Assembly: GCA_902615975.1 (NCBI GenBank)
Contig: CACMRC010000004.1
Coordinates: 1-64,000 of the forward strand
Origin: an uncultured Pelagibacteraceae bacterium
GTDB lineage: Bacteria; Pseudomonadota; Alphaproteobacteria; Pelagibacterales; Pelagibacteraceae
Direction: 5' to 3'
Length of the DNA: 64,000 nt
Below are positions 8,091 through 16,801 of this stretch, in pieces. The position numbers were made by a program, and so were the translations under genes. A model generated the notes under the pieces. That model searched no databases. It was not told where the DNA came from and worked only from the letters and a program-made list of their open reading frames with translations. How positions within the stretch are numbered: position 1 is the stretch's first letter; each line of letters opens with the position of its first letter.

Positions 8091-8875
8091 TGTCTAACCA
8101 ATATGAAGTATTAGGAAAAGCTCCAACACCAGATGATTTAAAAAAATTATCTCCAAACGAAGTTCATTTAACTATTAAAAATTTAAATGCAGGTTATGGA
8201 AAAATGGAAATTTTACATAACTTTGATTTATTTGTGAATAAAGCTCAGTCTTTATGTTTGATTGGACCTAATGGTGCAGGTAAATCTACAATTCTTCATT
8301 CAATATATGGTTTTACAAATATTTTTTCTGGCCAAATTGAACTTGAGGGAAAAGAAATTACAAATCTTACCCCAGCAGAAAAGTTAAAGTCAGTTGGTAT
8401 AGCTTATATATTGCAGGATAACTCAGTATTTCCAGATATGACAGTAGAAGAAAACTTATTAATGGGAGGATACATAAAAGAAAAAACAGATGAGTCATTT
8501 GAAGAGGCTGAAAGAATTTTTGAAAAGTATGAAAGGCTAAGAAATAGAAGAAACCAACCTGCAAAAGTTTTATCTGGCGGTGAGAGAAGATTGCTAGAAA
8601 TATCTAGAGCGTTAGTTATGAAACCTTCAGTACTTTTAGTAGATGAACCCTCAATTGGACTTGAACCTAGATATATTGAGATGGTTTTTGAAATATTAAG
8701 AGATCTTCAGCAAAATGAAAAAAAAACAATCATTCTAGTTGAGCAAAATGCCAAAAAAGGATTGGAGTTTGCAGATATAGGATACGTTTTGGTATCTGGG
8801 CAAACTGCAATTGCAGGTAAAGGAGATGATTTACTTCAAAATCCTGATGTTGGTAGACTGTTCCTAGGTGGATAA
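8090..8875 (+). CDS. LivF-type ABC transporter ATPase
   Basis: A 261-residue second ATPase of the importer. It has a roughly 25-residue N-terminal extension (starting MSNQYEVLGKAPTPDDL) before the normal LivF start at about residue 27. Walker A is GPNGAGKST, the signature LSGGERRLLEISRAL, Walker B LLVDEPSIGLEP, and VEQNAKKGLEFADIGYVLVSG is the LivF-specific end. The Q-loop region reads AYILQDNSVFPDMTVEENLLMGGY. The unusual extension is shared in style by some urea/amide transporters. It overlaps AzlC by one base. Confidence 0.93.
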   Translation: MSNQYEVLGKAPTPDDLKKLSPNEVHLTIKNLNAGYGKMEILHNFDLFVNKAQSLCLIGPNGAGKSTILHSIYGFTNIFSGQIELEGKEITNLTPAEKLKSVGIAYILQDNSVFPDMTVEENLLMGGYIKEKTDESFEEAERIFEKYERLRNRRNQPAKVLSGGERRLLEISRALVMKPSVLLVDEPSIGLEPRYIEMVFEILRDLQQNEKKTIILVEQNAKKGLEFADIGYVLVSGQTAIAGKGDDLLQNPDVGRLFLGG

Positions 8876-9579
8876 TGATTAATAAAAATTTTTTCTTTAA
8901 AGGATATAGATCTATATTTACTCACGATAGTCCAGCTATAGCTCTTACTTGTTGCTTTATAGCTATAGGAGCTCTATTTAAAAATTTAGGTTTTAATATT
9001 CAGGAAAGTATCTTTTCAACTGTTTTAACTTATGCTTTACCAGGTTCACTAGTAATGGCTGAGTCCATGTTAATTGGAGCTTCTTTATTAAATATTTTTT
9101 TGGCGGTTTGGATTGTTAATGCAAGACTTTACCCTATGGCTGTATCTTTATTTCCGTTAATGATGCACAAAAGTCAACCTAAATGGAAGTATTACTTTTC
9201 TTGTCATTTCATTGCAATTTCAGCATGGCTAATCATGAAAAGCAATTATAAAAACATTCCAAAAAAACATAGAATTGATTATTGGATTGGTATTGGAAGC
9301 GCAACAGTAAGTGTATCAGTAATTGGAACATTTATAGGTTTCTCTTGTTCAGAATATTTGAATAAAGATATGATGTTGGGTTTAGCAATTCTTAATCCAG
9401 TTTATTTTTTATGTATGATGATTGGGGCATCTAAAACTATTCCAGTTACGTTGTCTGTTTTGCTTGGAACAATTTTGGGACCACTATTTTATTTATTCTC
9501 ACCTGAGTGGTCAATTTTGTTAGCAGGTATAATTGGTGGAACTATAGCTTATCTATTAGGAGAGCACATTGTCAGCTAA
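8875..9579 (+). CDS. azlC: AzlC-family branched-chain amino acid exporter, large subunit
   Basis: A 234-residue membrane protein with about seven hydrophobic segments, the usual AzlC length. The stretch LTYALPGSLVMAESMLIGASLLNIFLAVWIVNARLYPMAVSLFP is diagnostic: a helix followed by the conserved N-A-R-(L/Y)-x-P-M block. With AzlD it forms a two-component exporter of branched-chain amino acids or related compounds. It is the sixth gene of the importer operon and is coupled to the LivF-type gene by TAATG. An exporter inside an import operon may act as a relief valve for the imported compound or its by-products, which is inference. Confidence 0.85.
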   Translation: MINKNFFFKGYRSIFTHDSPAIALTCCFIAIGALFKNLGFNIQESIFSTVLTYALPGSLVMAESMLIGASLLNIFLAVWIVNARLYPMAVSLFPLMMHKSQPKWKYYFSCHFIAISAWLIMKSNYKNIPKKHRIDYWIGIGSATVSVSVIGTFIGFSCSEYLNKDMMLGLAILNPVYFLCMMIGASKTIPVTLSVLLGTILGPLFYLFSPEWSILLAGIIGGTIAYLLGEHIVS

Positions 9580-9892
9580 TATCGTTTACGCAATACTTGT
9601 TACCTCCTTAGCAACATTTTTATCTAGGTTTTTAGGTGCCATTACATCTGAAGGTATAAGAGAAACATCTAAACTTTTTAAGTGGTTTAATTGTTTGGCC
9701 TATGCAACCTTGGCAGCCCTAATAGCCAGAACTATAATTTTTCCTGCTGGTGCTTTGGTAGATGCTAGTTATTCAAGTAGATTTCTTGTTGTGCTTTTAT
9801 CTTTAGTTATTTTTTTTATTTCAAAGAAGAACTTTGTTTATCCTACAATTTTCTCAGCTATTTGTATGGCAATAATTAACAATTATATCTGA
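9569..9892 (+). CDS. azlD: AzlD-family exporter small subunit
   Basis: A 107-residue hydrophobic protein with three to four membrane segments and the AzlD pattern VTSLATFLSRFLGA and FKWFNCLAYATLAALIARTI. It is the obligate small partner of AzlC. The start is a TTG placed seven bases after AGGAG (about 9559-9563); no ATG is available that would keep the first helix. It overlaps the AzlC gene by 11 bases. It ends the transporter operon proper; the glutarate hydroxylase gene follows after 39 bases in the same direction. Confidence 0.82.
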   Translation: MSANIVYAILVTSLATFLSRFLGAITSEGIRETSKLFKWFNCLAYATLAALIARTIIFPAGALVDASYSSRFLVVLLSLVIFFISKKNFVYPTIFSAICMAIINNYI

Positions 9893-9931
9893 TTAAATTG
9901 ATTTATAAAATAAGGTAAAATAAAATTTATT

Positions 9932-10843
9932 ATGCAAAAAATTACAGGCATAGATATCCAAGAGCATGATCAATCGAATAGGATTGTAAAAATTAGTTTA
10001 GAAAATGATATTATAGATAAATTAATTTTCCCGTTTAATAAATTTGATTTAACAGCATTAGAGCTAAAACCATTTACAAGATTTACTTTGGCTAAAAGTT
10101 TAGATGATTTAACAAATAATAAGTTAAGCGAATTGATGAACTCAATTATTAGGGATAGATCTACAGGTTGCTTTATTATTGGACCAAAAAACATTACTGC
10201 AAAAATTAATGATACATTTTTGGTAAAGTTATCAACTGCAATAGCTCATCTAATTGGTGTACCCAATCATGATGCCATGGCAGGAAAATACTACGCTCGT
10301 TTTCATGTTAAACATGAAGATACTAGCGACTCTTACTTAAGAAAAGCTTATAGAAATATGGATCTTCATACAGATGGGACATATGTTAAAGATGTAACTG
10401 ATTGGTTAATTATGACAAAAATTGATGAGCAAAATGTTGAAGGTGGTGAAACAGCTATGTTACACCTTGATGACTGGGAGCATTGTGATGATTTATACAA
10501 TGATCCAGTTGGGAGACAAAATTTTGTTTGGGGGTCACCAAAAAGTAAAAATATTGATTACAAGGTAGAGCACCCAGTCTTTTCAACTGATAAAGAAGGA
10601 AGACCAACGATATCTTATATAGATCAATTTCCAGAACCTCAAAATATGGATCAAGGAAATTTTTTACAAAGATTGTCTGATGGATTAGAGGAAAGTAAAA
10701 ATAAAATAATTACAAAATTACCAGTTGGATTCTCTGTGATTGCAAATAATTATTTCTGGCTTCATGGAAGAAAACCTTTCAAAGAAAACAAGGAATTAAG
10801 CAGAGAATTACTAAGAATTAGAGGTTCTTTTTTTGTTAATTAA
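9932..10843 (+). CDS. glaH: Glutarate 2-hydroxylase (CsiD/GlaH-type 2-oxoglutarate dioxygenase)
   Basis: A 303-residue Fe(II)/2-oxoglutarate oxygenase. It aligns with E. coli CsiD along its whole length: ALELKPFTRF, the RSTGCFIIGP region, HLIGVPNHDAMAGKYYARF, SDSYLRKAYRNMDLHTDGTYV and MTKIDEQNVEGGE all have clear counterparts. Iron ligands are His146, Asp148 and His278 (FWLHGR), and the C-terminal SRELLRIRG supplies the 2-oxoglutarate arginine. In E. coli the enzyme turns glutarate from lysine breakdown into L-2-hydroxyglutarate. No LhgO-type L-2-hydroxyglutarate dehydrogenase or GabD/GabT neighbour lies next to it, so the rest of the pathway must be elsewhere. The alignment is from memory, but the match is unusually strong. 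Confidence 0.88.
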   Translation: MQKITGIDIQEHDQSNRIVKISLENDIIDKLIFPFNKFDLTALELKPFTRFTLAKSLDDLTNNKLSELMNSIIRDRSTGCFIIGPKNITAKINDTFLVKLSTAIAHLIGVPNHDAMAGKYYARFHVKHEDTSDSYLRKAYRNMDLHTDGTYVKDVTDWLIMTKIDEQNVEGGETAMLHLDDWEHCDDLYNDPVGRQNFVWGSPKSKNIDYKVEHPVFSTDKEGRPTISYIDQFPEPQNMDQGNFLQRLSDGLEESKNKIITKLPVGFSVIANNYFWLHGRKPFKENKELSRELLRIRGSFFVN

Positions 10844-10875
10844 TTCAATATAATCAATATAAAGTATCCAAAATT

Positions 10876-11643
10876 ATGAATTTAGGTTTTATTGGTACTG
10901 GAAAAATTGCAGCTTCAGTGATTACTGGAATATGTAAATCAAAAATTTCCTATAAGAAAATTATTATTTCTCCAAGAAATAAAAAAATAGCTCTTGGGTT
11001 AAAAAGAAAGTTTAAAAAAATAGTTATTGCTAAAGATAATCAACAAATTGTAGATCAATCTAATTGGGTATTTTTATCTGTTACACCTACTGTTGGTGAA
11101 AAAATTATTAAAGATTTAAAATTTAAATCAACCCAAACAGTTGTTAGTTTTATTTCAACAATTACTTTATCTCAATTAAAGAAAGCAATTAAAGTAAAAG
11201 CAAAAATTGTAAGAGCAATACCTCTACCTCCAATTTCATTGAAGAAAGGTCCTGTACCTATTTGTCCCCCTAATTCTAAAGTTAAAGCGTTTTTCAATAA
11301 CTTGGGGACAACTGTAGAAATTAAGAATGAAAAATCGTCTATAAATTTTTGGTCAACCTCTGGCATGATGGCGCCTTTTTATGAGATGTTGAGGGTAATG
11401 ACTGATTGGTTGGTAAAAAGAGGAGTAAAAAGAAATAATGCTCAAAAATATATTACTTCTTTATTTTTAGCTTTATCTGAAGATGCTGTAGTAAATTCAA
11501 AAGAAAATTTAAAGATTTTAGTAAAAGAGTCTCAAACGCCAAAAGGTTTAAATGAACAAGGTGTGAAAGAATTAACTAAAGGTGGATTTTATAGATCTCT
11601 AGAAAGAACATTAAATAGTATTCACAGAAGACTTAACAAATAA
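10876..11643 (+). CDS. ProC-like (pyrroline-5-carboxylate reductase family) oxidoreductase
   Basis: A 255-residue protein with an N-terminal NADP-binding domain (LGFIGTGKIAASVITGI) and the middle block RAIPLPPISLKKGPVPICP. That block is the counterpart of the RxMPNxP segment of ProC, with Leu replacing the usual Met and Asn. The C-terminal dimerisation domain ends with TPKGLNEQGVKELTKGGFYRSLERTL, which corresponds to the ProC TPGGTT...L end. It is clearly of the family but divergent at the substrate loop, so proline synthesis is doubtful; it may reduce a related cyclic imine. It is followed five bases later by the second set of transporter ATPases and is probably co-transcribed with them. Confidence 0.75.
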   Translation: MNLGFIGTGKIAASVITGICKSKISYKKIIISPRNKKIALGLKRKFKKIVIAKDNQQIVDQSNWVFLSVTPTVGEKIIKDLKFKSTQTVVSFISTITLSQLKKAIKVKAKIVRAIPLPPISLKKGPVPICPPNSKVKAFFNNLGTTVEIKNEKSSINFWSTSGMMAPFYEMLRVMTDWLVKRGVKRNNAQKYITSLFLALSEDAVVNSKENLKILVKESQTPKGLNEQGVKELTKGGFYRSLERTLNSIHRRLNK

Positions 11644-11648
11644 ATCAA

Positions 11649-12437
11649 ATGTCTGAAAATATATTAGAGATTAATAATTTAAGTAAATATTTTGGTGGAT
11701 TAGCTGCAGTTTCAGATTGTTCAATAAAGGTTAAAAGAGGAACTATCACTGGTATAATTGGGCCAAATGGATCTGGTAAAACAACTTTATTTAATTTAAT
11801 TGCTGGAAACTTAAAATCCTCTGGTGGTAATGTTGTTTTTGATGATGAAAATATTACTGATGTTCCATCTTATGAATTATTTTCTAAAGGGTTGTTAAGA
11901 ACATTTCAAATTGCACATGAGTTTTCAAATTTATCTGTTTTAGAAAATTTAATGATGGTTCCAGGAAATCAATCTGGAGAAAAAATAATGACAGCATTAT
12001 TTAAACCAGGTTTAGTTGCGCAAGAAGAGGCTGTGGTTAAAGAGAAAGCGAAAGAAGTTGTTGAATTTTTAAATTTAGGACATTTATCAAATGAGCTTGC
12101 TGGAAATCTTTCAGGTGGACAAAAGAAATTATTAGAACTTGGAAGAACCATGATGGTTGATGCAAAATTAGTATTATTAGATGAAGTAGGGGCTGGAGTT
12201 AACAGAACTTTGTTAAAAGATCTTGGAACTGCAATAGAAAAGTTAAATAAAGAAAAAGGTTATACTTTTTGTATGATTGAACATGATATGGATTTTATTG
12301 GAAGATTATGTGATCCAGTGATTGTAATGGCTGAGGGGTCAGTATTATTTGAAGGAAGTGTTGAAGAAGCAAAAAAAAATGAGAAAGTTATTGAAAGTTA
12401 TCTTGGAAGAGGATCAAAATTAAAGGATACAAATTAA
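11649..12437 (+). CDS. LivG-type ABC transporter ATPase (second system)
   Basis: A 262-residue ATPase. Walker A is GPNGSGKTT, the LivG-type LLRTFQIAHEFSNLSVLENLMM follows, the signature is LSGGQKKLLELGRTMM, Walker B LVLLDEVGAGVN (Val where LivG usually has Pro) and the H-loop is in MIEHDMDFIG. It starts a four-gene transporter block arranged ATPases first, permeases second, the reverse of the first system. The Walker B change from DEP to DEV is known in some branched-chain-type ATPases. One-base overlap with the next gene. Confidence 0.93.
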   Translation: MSENILEINNLSKYFGGLAAVSDCSIKVKRGTITGIIGPNGSGKTTLFNLIAGNLKSSGGNVVFDDENITDVPSYELFSKGLLRTFQIAHEFSNLSVLENLMMVPGNQSGEKIMTALFKPGLVAQEEAVVKEKAKEVVEFLNLGHLSNELAGNLSGGQKKLLELGRTMMVDAKLVLLDEVGAGVNRTLLKDLGTAIEKLNKEKGYTFCMIEHDMDFIGRLCDPVIVMAEGSVLFEGSVEEAKKNEKVIESYLGRGSKLKDTN

Positions 12438-13144
12438 TGGCATATTTTGAAGGAATAGAAATGACAGGTGGTTATGGTAATGGTCCTGACATTATTAGTT
12501 CGTGTTCAGTAAATGTTAATAAAGGTGAAATAGTTTCTATTTTAGGTCCTAATGGAGCTGGTAAATCAACTGCCATGAAAGCAATGTTGGGCTTGCTGAA
12601 TTTAAAGTCTGGATCAGTAAAGATTGATGGTAAAGATATTTCAAAATTATCTCCTCAAGATCGAGTTAAGCAAGGTATTTCTTTTGTGCCACAGACTAAA
12701 AATGTTTTTGCAGGGATGACTGTTGAAGAAAATTTAGAAATGGGTGCATTTCTTGTTGAGGATGAAATAAAAAATATAATTGAGGAAATTTACGAATTAT
12801 TTCCAATTTTAAGAGAGAAAAGAAATCAGTTGGTTGGTGAACTTTCTGGAGGTCAAAGACAACAAGTAGCTCTAGGTCGAGCTTTAATGATTAAACCCAC
12901 TGTTTTAATGTTAGACGAGCCAACTGCCGGTGTATCGCCAATTGTGATGGACGAATTATTTGATCATATTGTAAAAGTAAAAAGAACAAACGTTGCTATC
13001 TTAATGGTAGAACAAAATGCAAAACAAGCCTTAAGCATTTCAGATAGAGGCTACGTGCTAGTTACTGGAGAAAATCGTTATTCAGGAACTGGAAAAGAAT
13101 TATTAGACGATCCAAGAGTAAGAAGCTCTTTTTTGGGAGGATAA
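12437..13144 (+). CDS. LivF-type ABC transporter ATPase (second system)
   Basis: A 235-residue ATPase of standard LivF length. Walker A is GPNGAGKST, the signature LSGGQRQQVALGRALM, Walker B MLDEPTAGVSP, and the C-terminus reads VEQNAKQALSISDRGYVLVTG. GISFVPQTKNVFAGMTVEENLEMG covers the Q-loop. It works with the LivG-type protein to energise the permease pair that follows. It starts on the last base of the previous gene and ends one base before the next ATG. Confidence 0.94.
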   Translation: MAYFEGIEMTGGYGNGPDIISSCSVNVNKGEIVSILGPNGAGKSTAMKAMLGLLNLKSGSVKIDGKDISKLSPQDRVKQGISFVPQTKNVFAGMTVEENLEMGAFLVEDEIKNIIEEIYELFPILREKRNQLVGELSGGQRQQVALGRALMIKPTVLMLDEPTAGVSPIVMDELFDHIVKVKRTNVAILMVEQNAKQALSISDRGYVLVTGENRYSGTGKELLDDPRVRSSFLGG

Positions 13145-13145
13145 T

Positions 13146-14156
13146 ATGGATTTTGTAAATGCAATAATTCTTTTATTAAATTATATATTTATTCCTGCAT
13201 TAACTTATGGTTCTCAGTTAGCATTAGGTGCAATATTTGTAACATTAATTTATGGAATTTTAAGATTTGCAAACTTTGCGACTGGTGACATGATGTCTTT
13301 TGGAACCATGATGACAATATTGTTTACATGGTATTTTCAATCTTTAGGTGTTTCTTTAGGTGTTTTACCTACTGCTTTATTGGCTATTCCATTTGGAATA
13401 ATTTTCATGATTTTTTACATGCTTTTAATAGATAAGTTTGTCTTTAAGTATTATAGAAATCAAAAAAGCCCCCCAGTTCAATTTGCAATGGTAAGTATTG
13501 GTGTGATGTTTGTAACACAAGCAGTGGTAAGAATTATTATTGGACCTGGTGACAGAAGATTTTTTGATGGTGAAAAATTTATTATTAAAGCTCGTGAATT
13601 TAAGGAGATGACAGGTTTAAATGAAGGTCTTGCATTGAAATCAACTCAAGTGATAACCATTTTTGTAACAATAGTTTTAGTCTCTTTATTGTTTTGGTTT
13701 TTAAATAGAACAAAAACTGGAAAAAGTATGAAAGCTTATTCTGATAATGAAGATCTTGCTTTGTTGTCAGGTATTGATCCAAAAAAAATAGTTTTAGTTA
13801 CTTGGGTTATTGCTGGAATTTTAGCTACAATAGGTGGTGCTTTGTATGGTTTGGATAAAAGTTTTAAACCATTTACTTATTTTAATAATATGCTTCCTAT
13901 TTTTGCTGCTGCAATTGTTGGAGGAATTGGAAATCCATTTGGAGCTTTTTTAGGTGGATATGTAATTGCTTTTTCTGAAATATTGCTCACTTACGCATAT
14001 AAAAAATTCTTTATGTATATTTTACCAGAAAGTATGGAGCCAAGTAGTTTGGTTCAGTTATTATCCACAGATTATAAGTTTGCAGTCTCGTTTTCTATTC
14101 TTGTAATTGTTTTAATTTATCGACCTTCGGGAATATTTAAGGGGAAAGTATTGTGA
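13146..14156 (+). CDS. LivH-type ABC transporter permease (second system)
   Basis: A 336-residue permease with eight or more membrane segments and the LivH hallmarks LALGAIFVTLIYGILRFANFATGDMMSFG, the coupling helix KAYSDNEDLALLSGIDPKKIVLVTWVIAGILATIGGALYG, and AAIVGGIGNPFGAFLGGYVIA. A central insertion around residues 130-160 (GPGDRRFFDGEKFIIKAREF) enlarges the periplasmic loop, a feature common in alphaproteobacterial LivH proteins. Overlaps the LivM-type gene through GTGA. Confidence 0.93.
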   Translation: MDFVNAIILLLNYIFIPALTYGSQLALGAIFVTLIYGILRFANFATGDMMSFGTMMTILFTWYFQSLGVSLGVLPTALLAIPFGIIFMIFYMLLIDKFVFKYYRNQKSPPVQFAMVSIGVMFVTQAVVRIIIGPGDRRFFDGEKFIIKAREFKEMTGLNEGLALKSTQVITIFVTIVLVSLLFWFLNRTKTGKSMKAYSDNEDLALLSGIDPKKIVLVTWVIAGILATIGGALYGLDKSFKPFTYFNNMLPIFAAAIVGGIGNPFGAFLGGYVIAFSEILLTYAYKKFFMYILPESMEPSSLVQLLSTDYKFAVSFSILVIVLIYRPSGIFKGKVL

Positions 14157-15523
14157 GAAAAAACCTAAATGTAATTGCAGCATACAGTATCATGATGGTA
14201 CTCATTCTGATGGTAGGTATATTTCAGTCTTGGAACATAGCGTTATCAATATTTAATCTTTGTTTAATTTCTGCAGTTATGACAATGGGTGCGAATATTC
14301 AATGGGGATATGCTGGTTTAATTAATTTTGGAATTATGGGCTATACAGCTTTAGGTGGTTTAGCTGCGGTATTAATATCTGTAGATCCTGTCCAAGAAGC
14401 TTGGAGGGCTGGAGGTTTTGACATTCTAATGTCGTTGTGGCTGATAGTAGTAATGGTATTAGTTATACGCTTTGTTTTAAAAAGATTTGAAAAATCAAAA
14501 ATAAGAACGTACTGCATAGCTGCAATAATAATTTCAGGTATTTTACTTATCAGATTTTCTGCAGAGCCAGGCATAGAAGCAATTGAAGCAGTAGATCCAG
14601 CTAAAACTGGTTTCTTAGGAGGATTTGGATTACCAATTATATTTTCTTGGATAGTAGGAGCACTTTTTGCTGGTGGTTTAGCTTTTATAGTTGGAAAAGT
14701 TGCGCTTGGTCTTAGAGCAGATTATTTAGCTATCGCAACACTTCTTATTTCTGAAATTGTTATTGCAATTATTAAACATGAAGACTGGCTCACAAGAGGA
14801 GTCAAAAATGTTATTGGCTTAAAAAGACCTGCACCTTATGAAGTAGATCTTCAAACAACTGATTGGTTTATTAAATTAGTTGAAAAGTTTAATTCAGGAA
14901 AATTAAGTGTAATTGAGAATTTAGCTGATAGACAAGCTGCTTTAAATCAACTTGTTATCGAAGGCTCTTCAGTATTTGTAAAACTGTGTTATTCAGGATT
15001 ATTTTTAGTAGTAGTAATCATTCTTTTAATTTTAACTCAAAAGGCTCTTTATTCTCCATGGGGAAGAATGATGAGGGCAATTAGAGACAATGAGGAAGCT
15101 GCAAATGCAATGGGTAAAAATGTTGTTAAACAACATTTACTAATTTTTATTTTAGGCTCAGCAATTGTTGGAATTGCGGGTGCAATGCTTGTTACACAAG
15201 ATGGTTTATTTACACCGGGAAGTTATAGACCTATGAGATATACGTTTTTGATTTGGGTGATGGTAATTGTTGGAGGAAGTGGAAATAATTTTGGAGCAAT
15301 TTTAGGAGGATTTGTTGTTTGGTTTTTATGGATAGAAGCTGCACCAATATCATTATTCTTAATAAACTTTTTCACTGCGGGAATTCCTGAAACAAATGCA
15401 CTTAAAGCTCATTTAATTGAAAGCGTTCCTTATTTCAGATTTTTACTGATGGGATTAGGATTGTTGTTTATAATGAGGTATAGACCTAAAGGTATACTTC
15501 CTGAAAAAATAGAAATAAAGTAA
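14153..15523 (+). CDS. LivM-type ABC transporter permease (second system)
   Basis: A 456-residue LivM-type permease starting at a GTG that overlaps the previous stop. Core motifs are GANIQWGYAGLINFGIMGYTALGG, LALGLRADYLAIATLLISEI in slightly varied form, the coupling segment MRAIRDNEEAANAMGKNVVKQHLLIF and VMVIVGGSGNNFGAILGGF. At about 100 residues above E. coli LivM it has extra length in two places: a helical hairpin near 90-150 and a soluble loop near 215-275. The C-terminus ends RYRPKGILPEKIEIK. Its binding protein is most likely the convergent gene at 16802. Confidence 0.92.
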   Translation: MRKNLNVIAAYSIMMVLILMVGIFQSWNIALSIFNLCLISAVMTMGANIQWGYAGLINFGIMGYTALGGLAAVLISVDPVQEAWRAGGFDILMSLWLIVVMVLVIRFVLKRFEKSKIRTYCIAAIIISGILLIRFSAEPGIEAIEAVDPAKTGFLGGFGLPIIFSWIVGALFAGGLAFIVGKVALGLRADYLAIATLLISEIVIAIIKHEDWLTRGVKNVIGLKRPAPYEVDLQTTDWFIKLVEKFNSGKLSVIENLADRQAALNQLVIEGSSVFVKLCYSGLFLVVVIILLILTQKALYSPWGRMMRAIRDNEEAANAMGKNVVKQHLLIFILGSAIVGIAGAMLVTQDGLFTPGSYRPMRYTFLIWVMVIVGGSGNNFGAILGGFVVWFLWIEAAPISLFLINFFTAGIPETNALKAHLIESVPYFRFLLMGLGLLFIMRYRPKGILPEKIEIK

Positions 15524-15528
15524 ACGTA

Positions 15529-15600
15529 ATGAAATATATTATATTAGGTGCTGCTGCTGCTTGGGCTTTGTATATGGCTGATAAGTATTTATTCTTTTAA
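15529..15600 (+). CDS. Putative 23-residue membrane microprotein
   Basis: An ATG five bases after the LivM-type stop opens a 23-codon frame that encodes a single hydrophobic segment, MKYIILGAAAAWALYMADKY followed by LFF. The stop codon overlaps the ATG of the MFS gene (TAATG), the same coupling used by other genes in the window. No Shine-Dalgarno sequence is visible. The combination of an exact fit between two genes, one transmembrane helix and stop-start overlap supports a real small gene, but a frame this short can arise by chance. No family is recognised. Confidence 0.45.
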   Translation: MKYIILGAAAAWALYMADKYLFF

Positions 15601-16769
15601 TGAATAAAAATCTTTCGTTACTTATATTAAGCCAGATTTTTGCTTTTACAGCTGCACCGGTTACCGTTTTTTTAAGTGGTATAATTGGTTCAAAATTTAG
15701 TCCAATAAATACTTTAGCAACTCTTCCGATGGCTTTGTCAGTAGTTGGAATTGCGTTATTTGCTTTTTTTGCTGCAAAGTTAATGAGTATAATTGGACGG
15801 AAATTGGGATTCATTTACGCATCAGTAGGTACATGTTTTGCATCTCTTTTAACTGCATACTCTATAATTATAGAAAGTTTTGTCTTATATAATTTAGGAT
15901 GCTTTTTAATTGGTGGAGGAATAGCTTTTAGCCATCAATATCGTTTTGCAGCAGTCGAGGTTGTGGATAAGGATTATGCACCAAAAGCAATTTCTATCAT
16001 TTTGTTAGCAGGAATAGGTTCGGCCTTTATTGGTCCAAACATTGCAAACATTTCGAAAGGATTTATTTCAGATCATATGTATGCAGGTTCTTATCTTGCA
16101 CTTGCCATTTTATCTATCTCATCAACAATATTTTTAATTTTTTATCAGGAACCAAAAACGATATCTAGTAATCAATATAAAACAGGAAGAAGTTTTTTTG
16201 AGCTTATCTCACAACCTAGATTTCTACAGGCACTGATAGCTTCAGCTTTTGCGTATGCAGTAATGACTTTTTTAATGACAGCAACTCCCATAAGTATGCA
16301 TTTGATGGAGAAAATAAGTTTATCCAAGACTGGATTTGTTATTCAGCTTCATATAGCAGCCATGTTTTTACCTTCATTAATTACTGGAAATTTAATTAAA
16401 AGGTTTGGTCATAGTAAAATTATGCATATGGGAGTTTTATTATTTTTAATCACAATAATTACTAGTTTGTTTGAACAAAATTTTATTAATTATATGATTG
16501 CTCTTATTTTTCTAGGGCTAGGATGGAATTTTTTATTTATATCAGGAACAAGTTTACTTGTTTTGTGTTATAGAGAAGAGGAGAAATTTAGAGCTCAAGG
16601 ATATAATGATTTAATTGTTTATTCTATACAAGCAGCAGCGAGTTTGTCTGCTGGGGTGTTTCTAAGCTTAACTAGCTGGAAAACTATGAATTTAATTTGT
16701 TTGATTTTTCTAATTATCATAGCTCTATCTACCATAAGAGCTGACTTAAAAAAAAACCCCAGTAATTAA
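15600..16769 (+). CDS. MFS transporter
   Basis: A 389-residue, twelve-helix carrier of the major facilitator superfamily. The loop 2-3 region reads FFAAKLMSIIGRKLGFIYAS, matching the family's G-x-x-x-D/R-R-x-G-R-R pattern in degraded form. The second half begins after a short cytoplasmic loop (YQEPKTISSNQYKTGRSFFELISQPRF). It resembles the YfcJ/sugar- or drug-type carriers that often carry the end label 'MFS transporter'; substrate and direction are unknown. Its stop codon sits inside the loop of the shared terminator. Confidence 0.88.
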   Translation: MNKNLSLLILSQIFAFTAAPVTVFLSGIIGSKFSPINTLATLPMALSVVGIALFAFFAAKLMSIIGRKLGFIYASVGTCFASLLTAYSIIIESFVLYNLGCFLIGGGIAFSHQYRFAAVEVVDKDYAPKAISIILLAGIGSAFIGPNIANISKGFISDHMYAGSYLALAILSISSTIFLIFYQEPKTISSNQYKTGRSFFELISQPRFLQALIASAFAYAVMTFLMTATPISMHLMEKISLSKTGFVIQLHIAAMFLPSLITGNLIKRFGHSKIMHMGVLLFLITIITSLFEQNFINYMIALIFLGLGWNFLFISGTSLLVLCYREEEKFRAQGYNDLIVYSIQAAASLSAGVFLSLTSWKTMNLICLIFLIIIALSTIRADLKKNPSN

Positions 16770-16785
16770 ATTACTGGGGTTTTTT
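16751..16785. terminator. Bidirectional intrinsic terminator between convergent genes
   Basis: A 15-bp perfect stem (16751-16765 with 16771-16785, core CCCCAGTAA/TTACTGGGG) closes on a five-base loop. It has A residues on the left arm and T residues on the right arm, so it works in both directions. It serves the MFS gene on the plus strand and the binding-protein gene on the minus strand. The MFS stop codon overlaps the loop. Confidence 0.95.
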
Positions 16786-16801
16786 GAATTAAGATAAAAA
16801 A

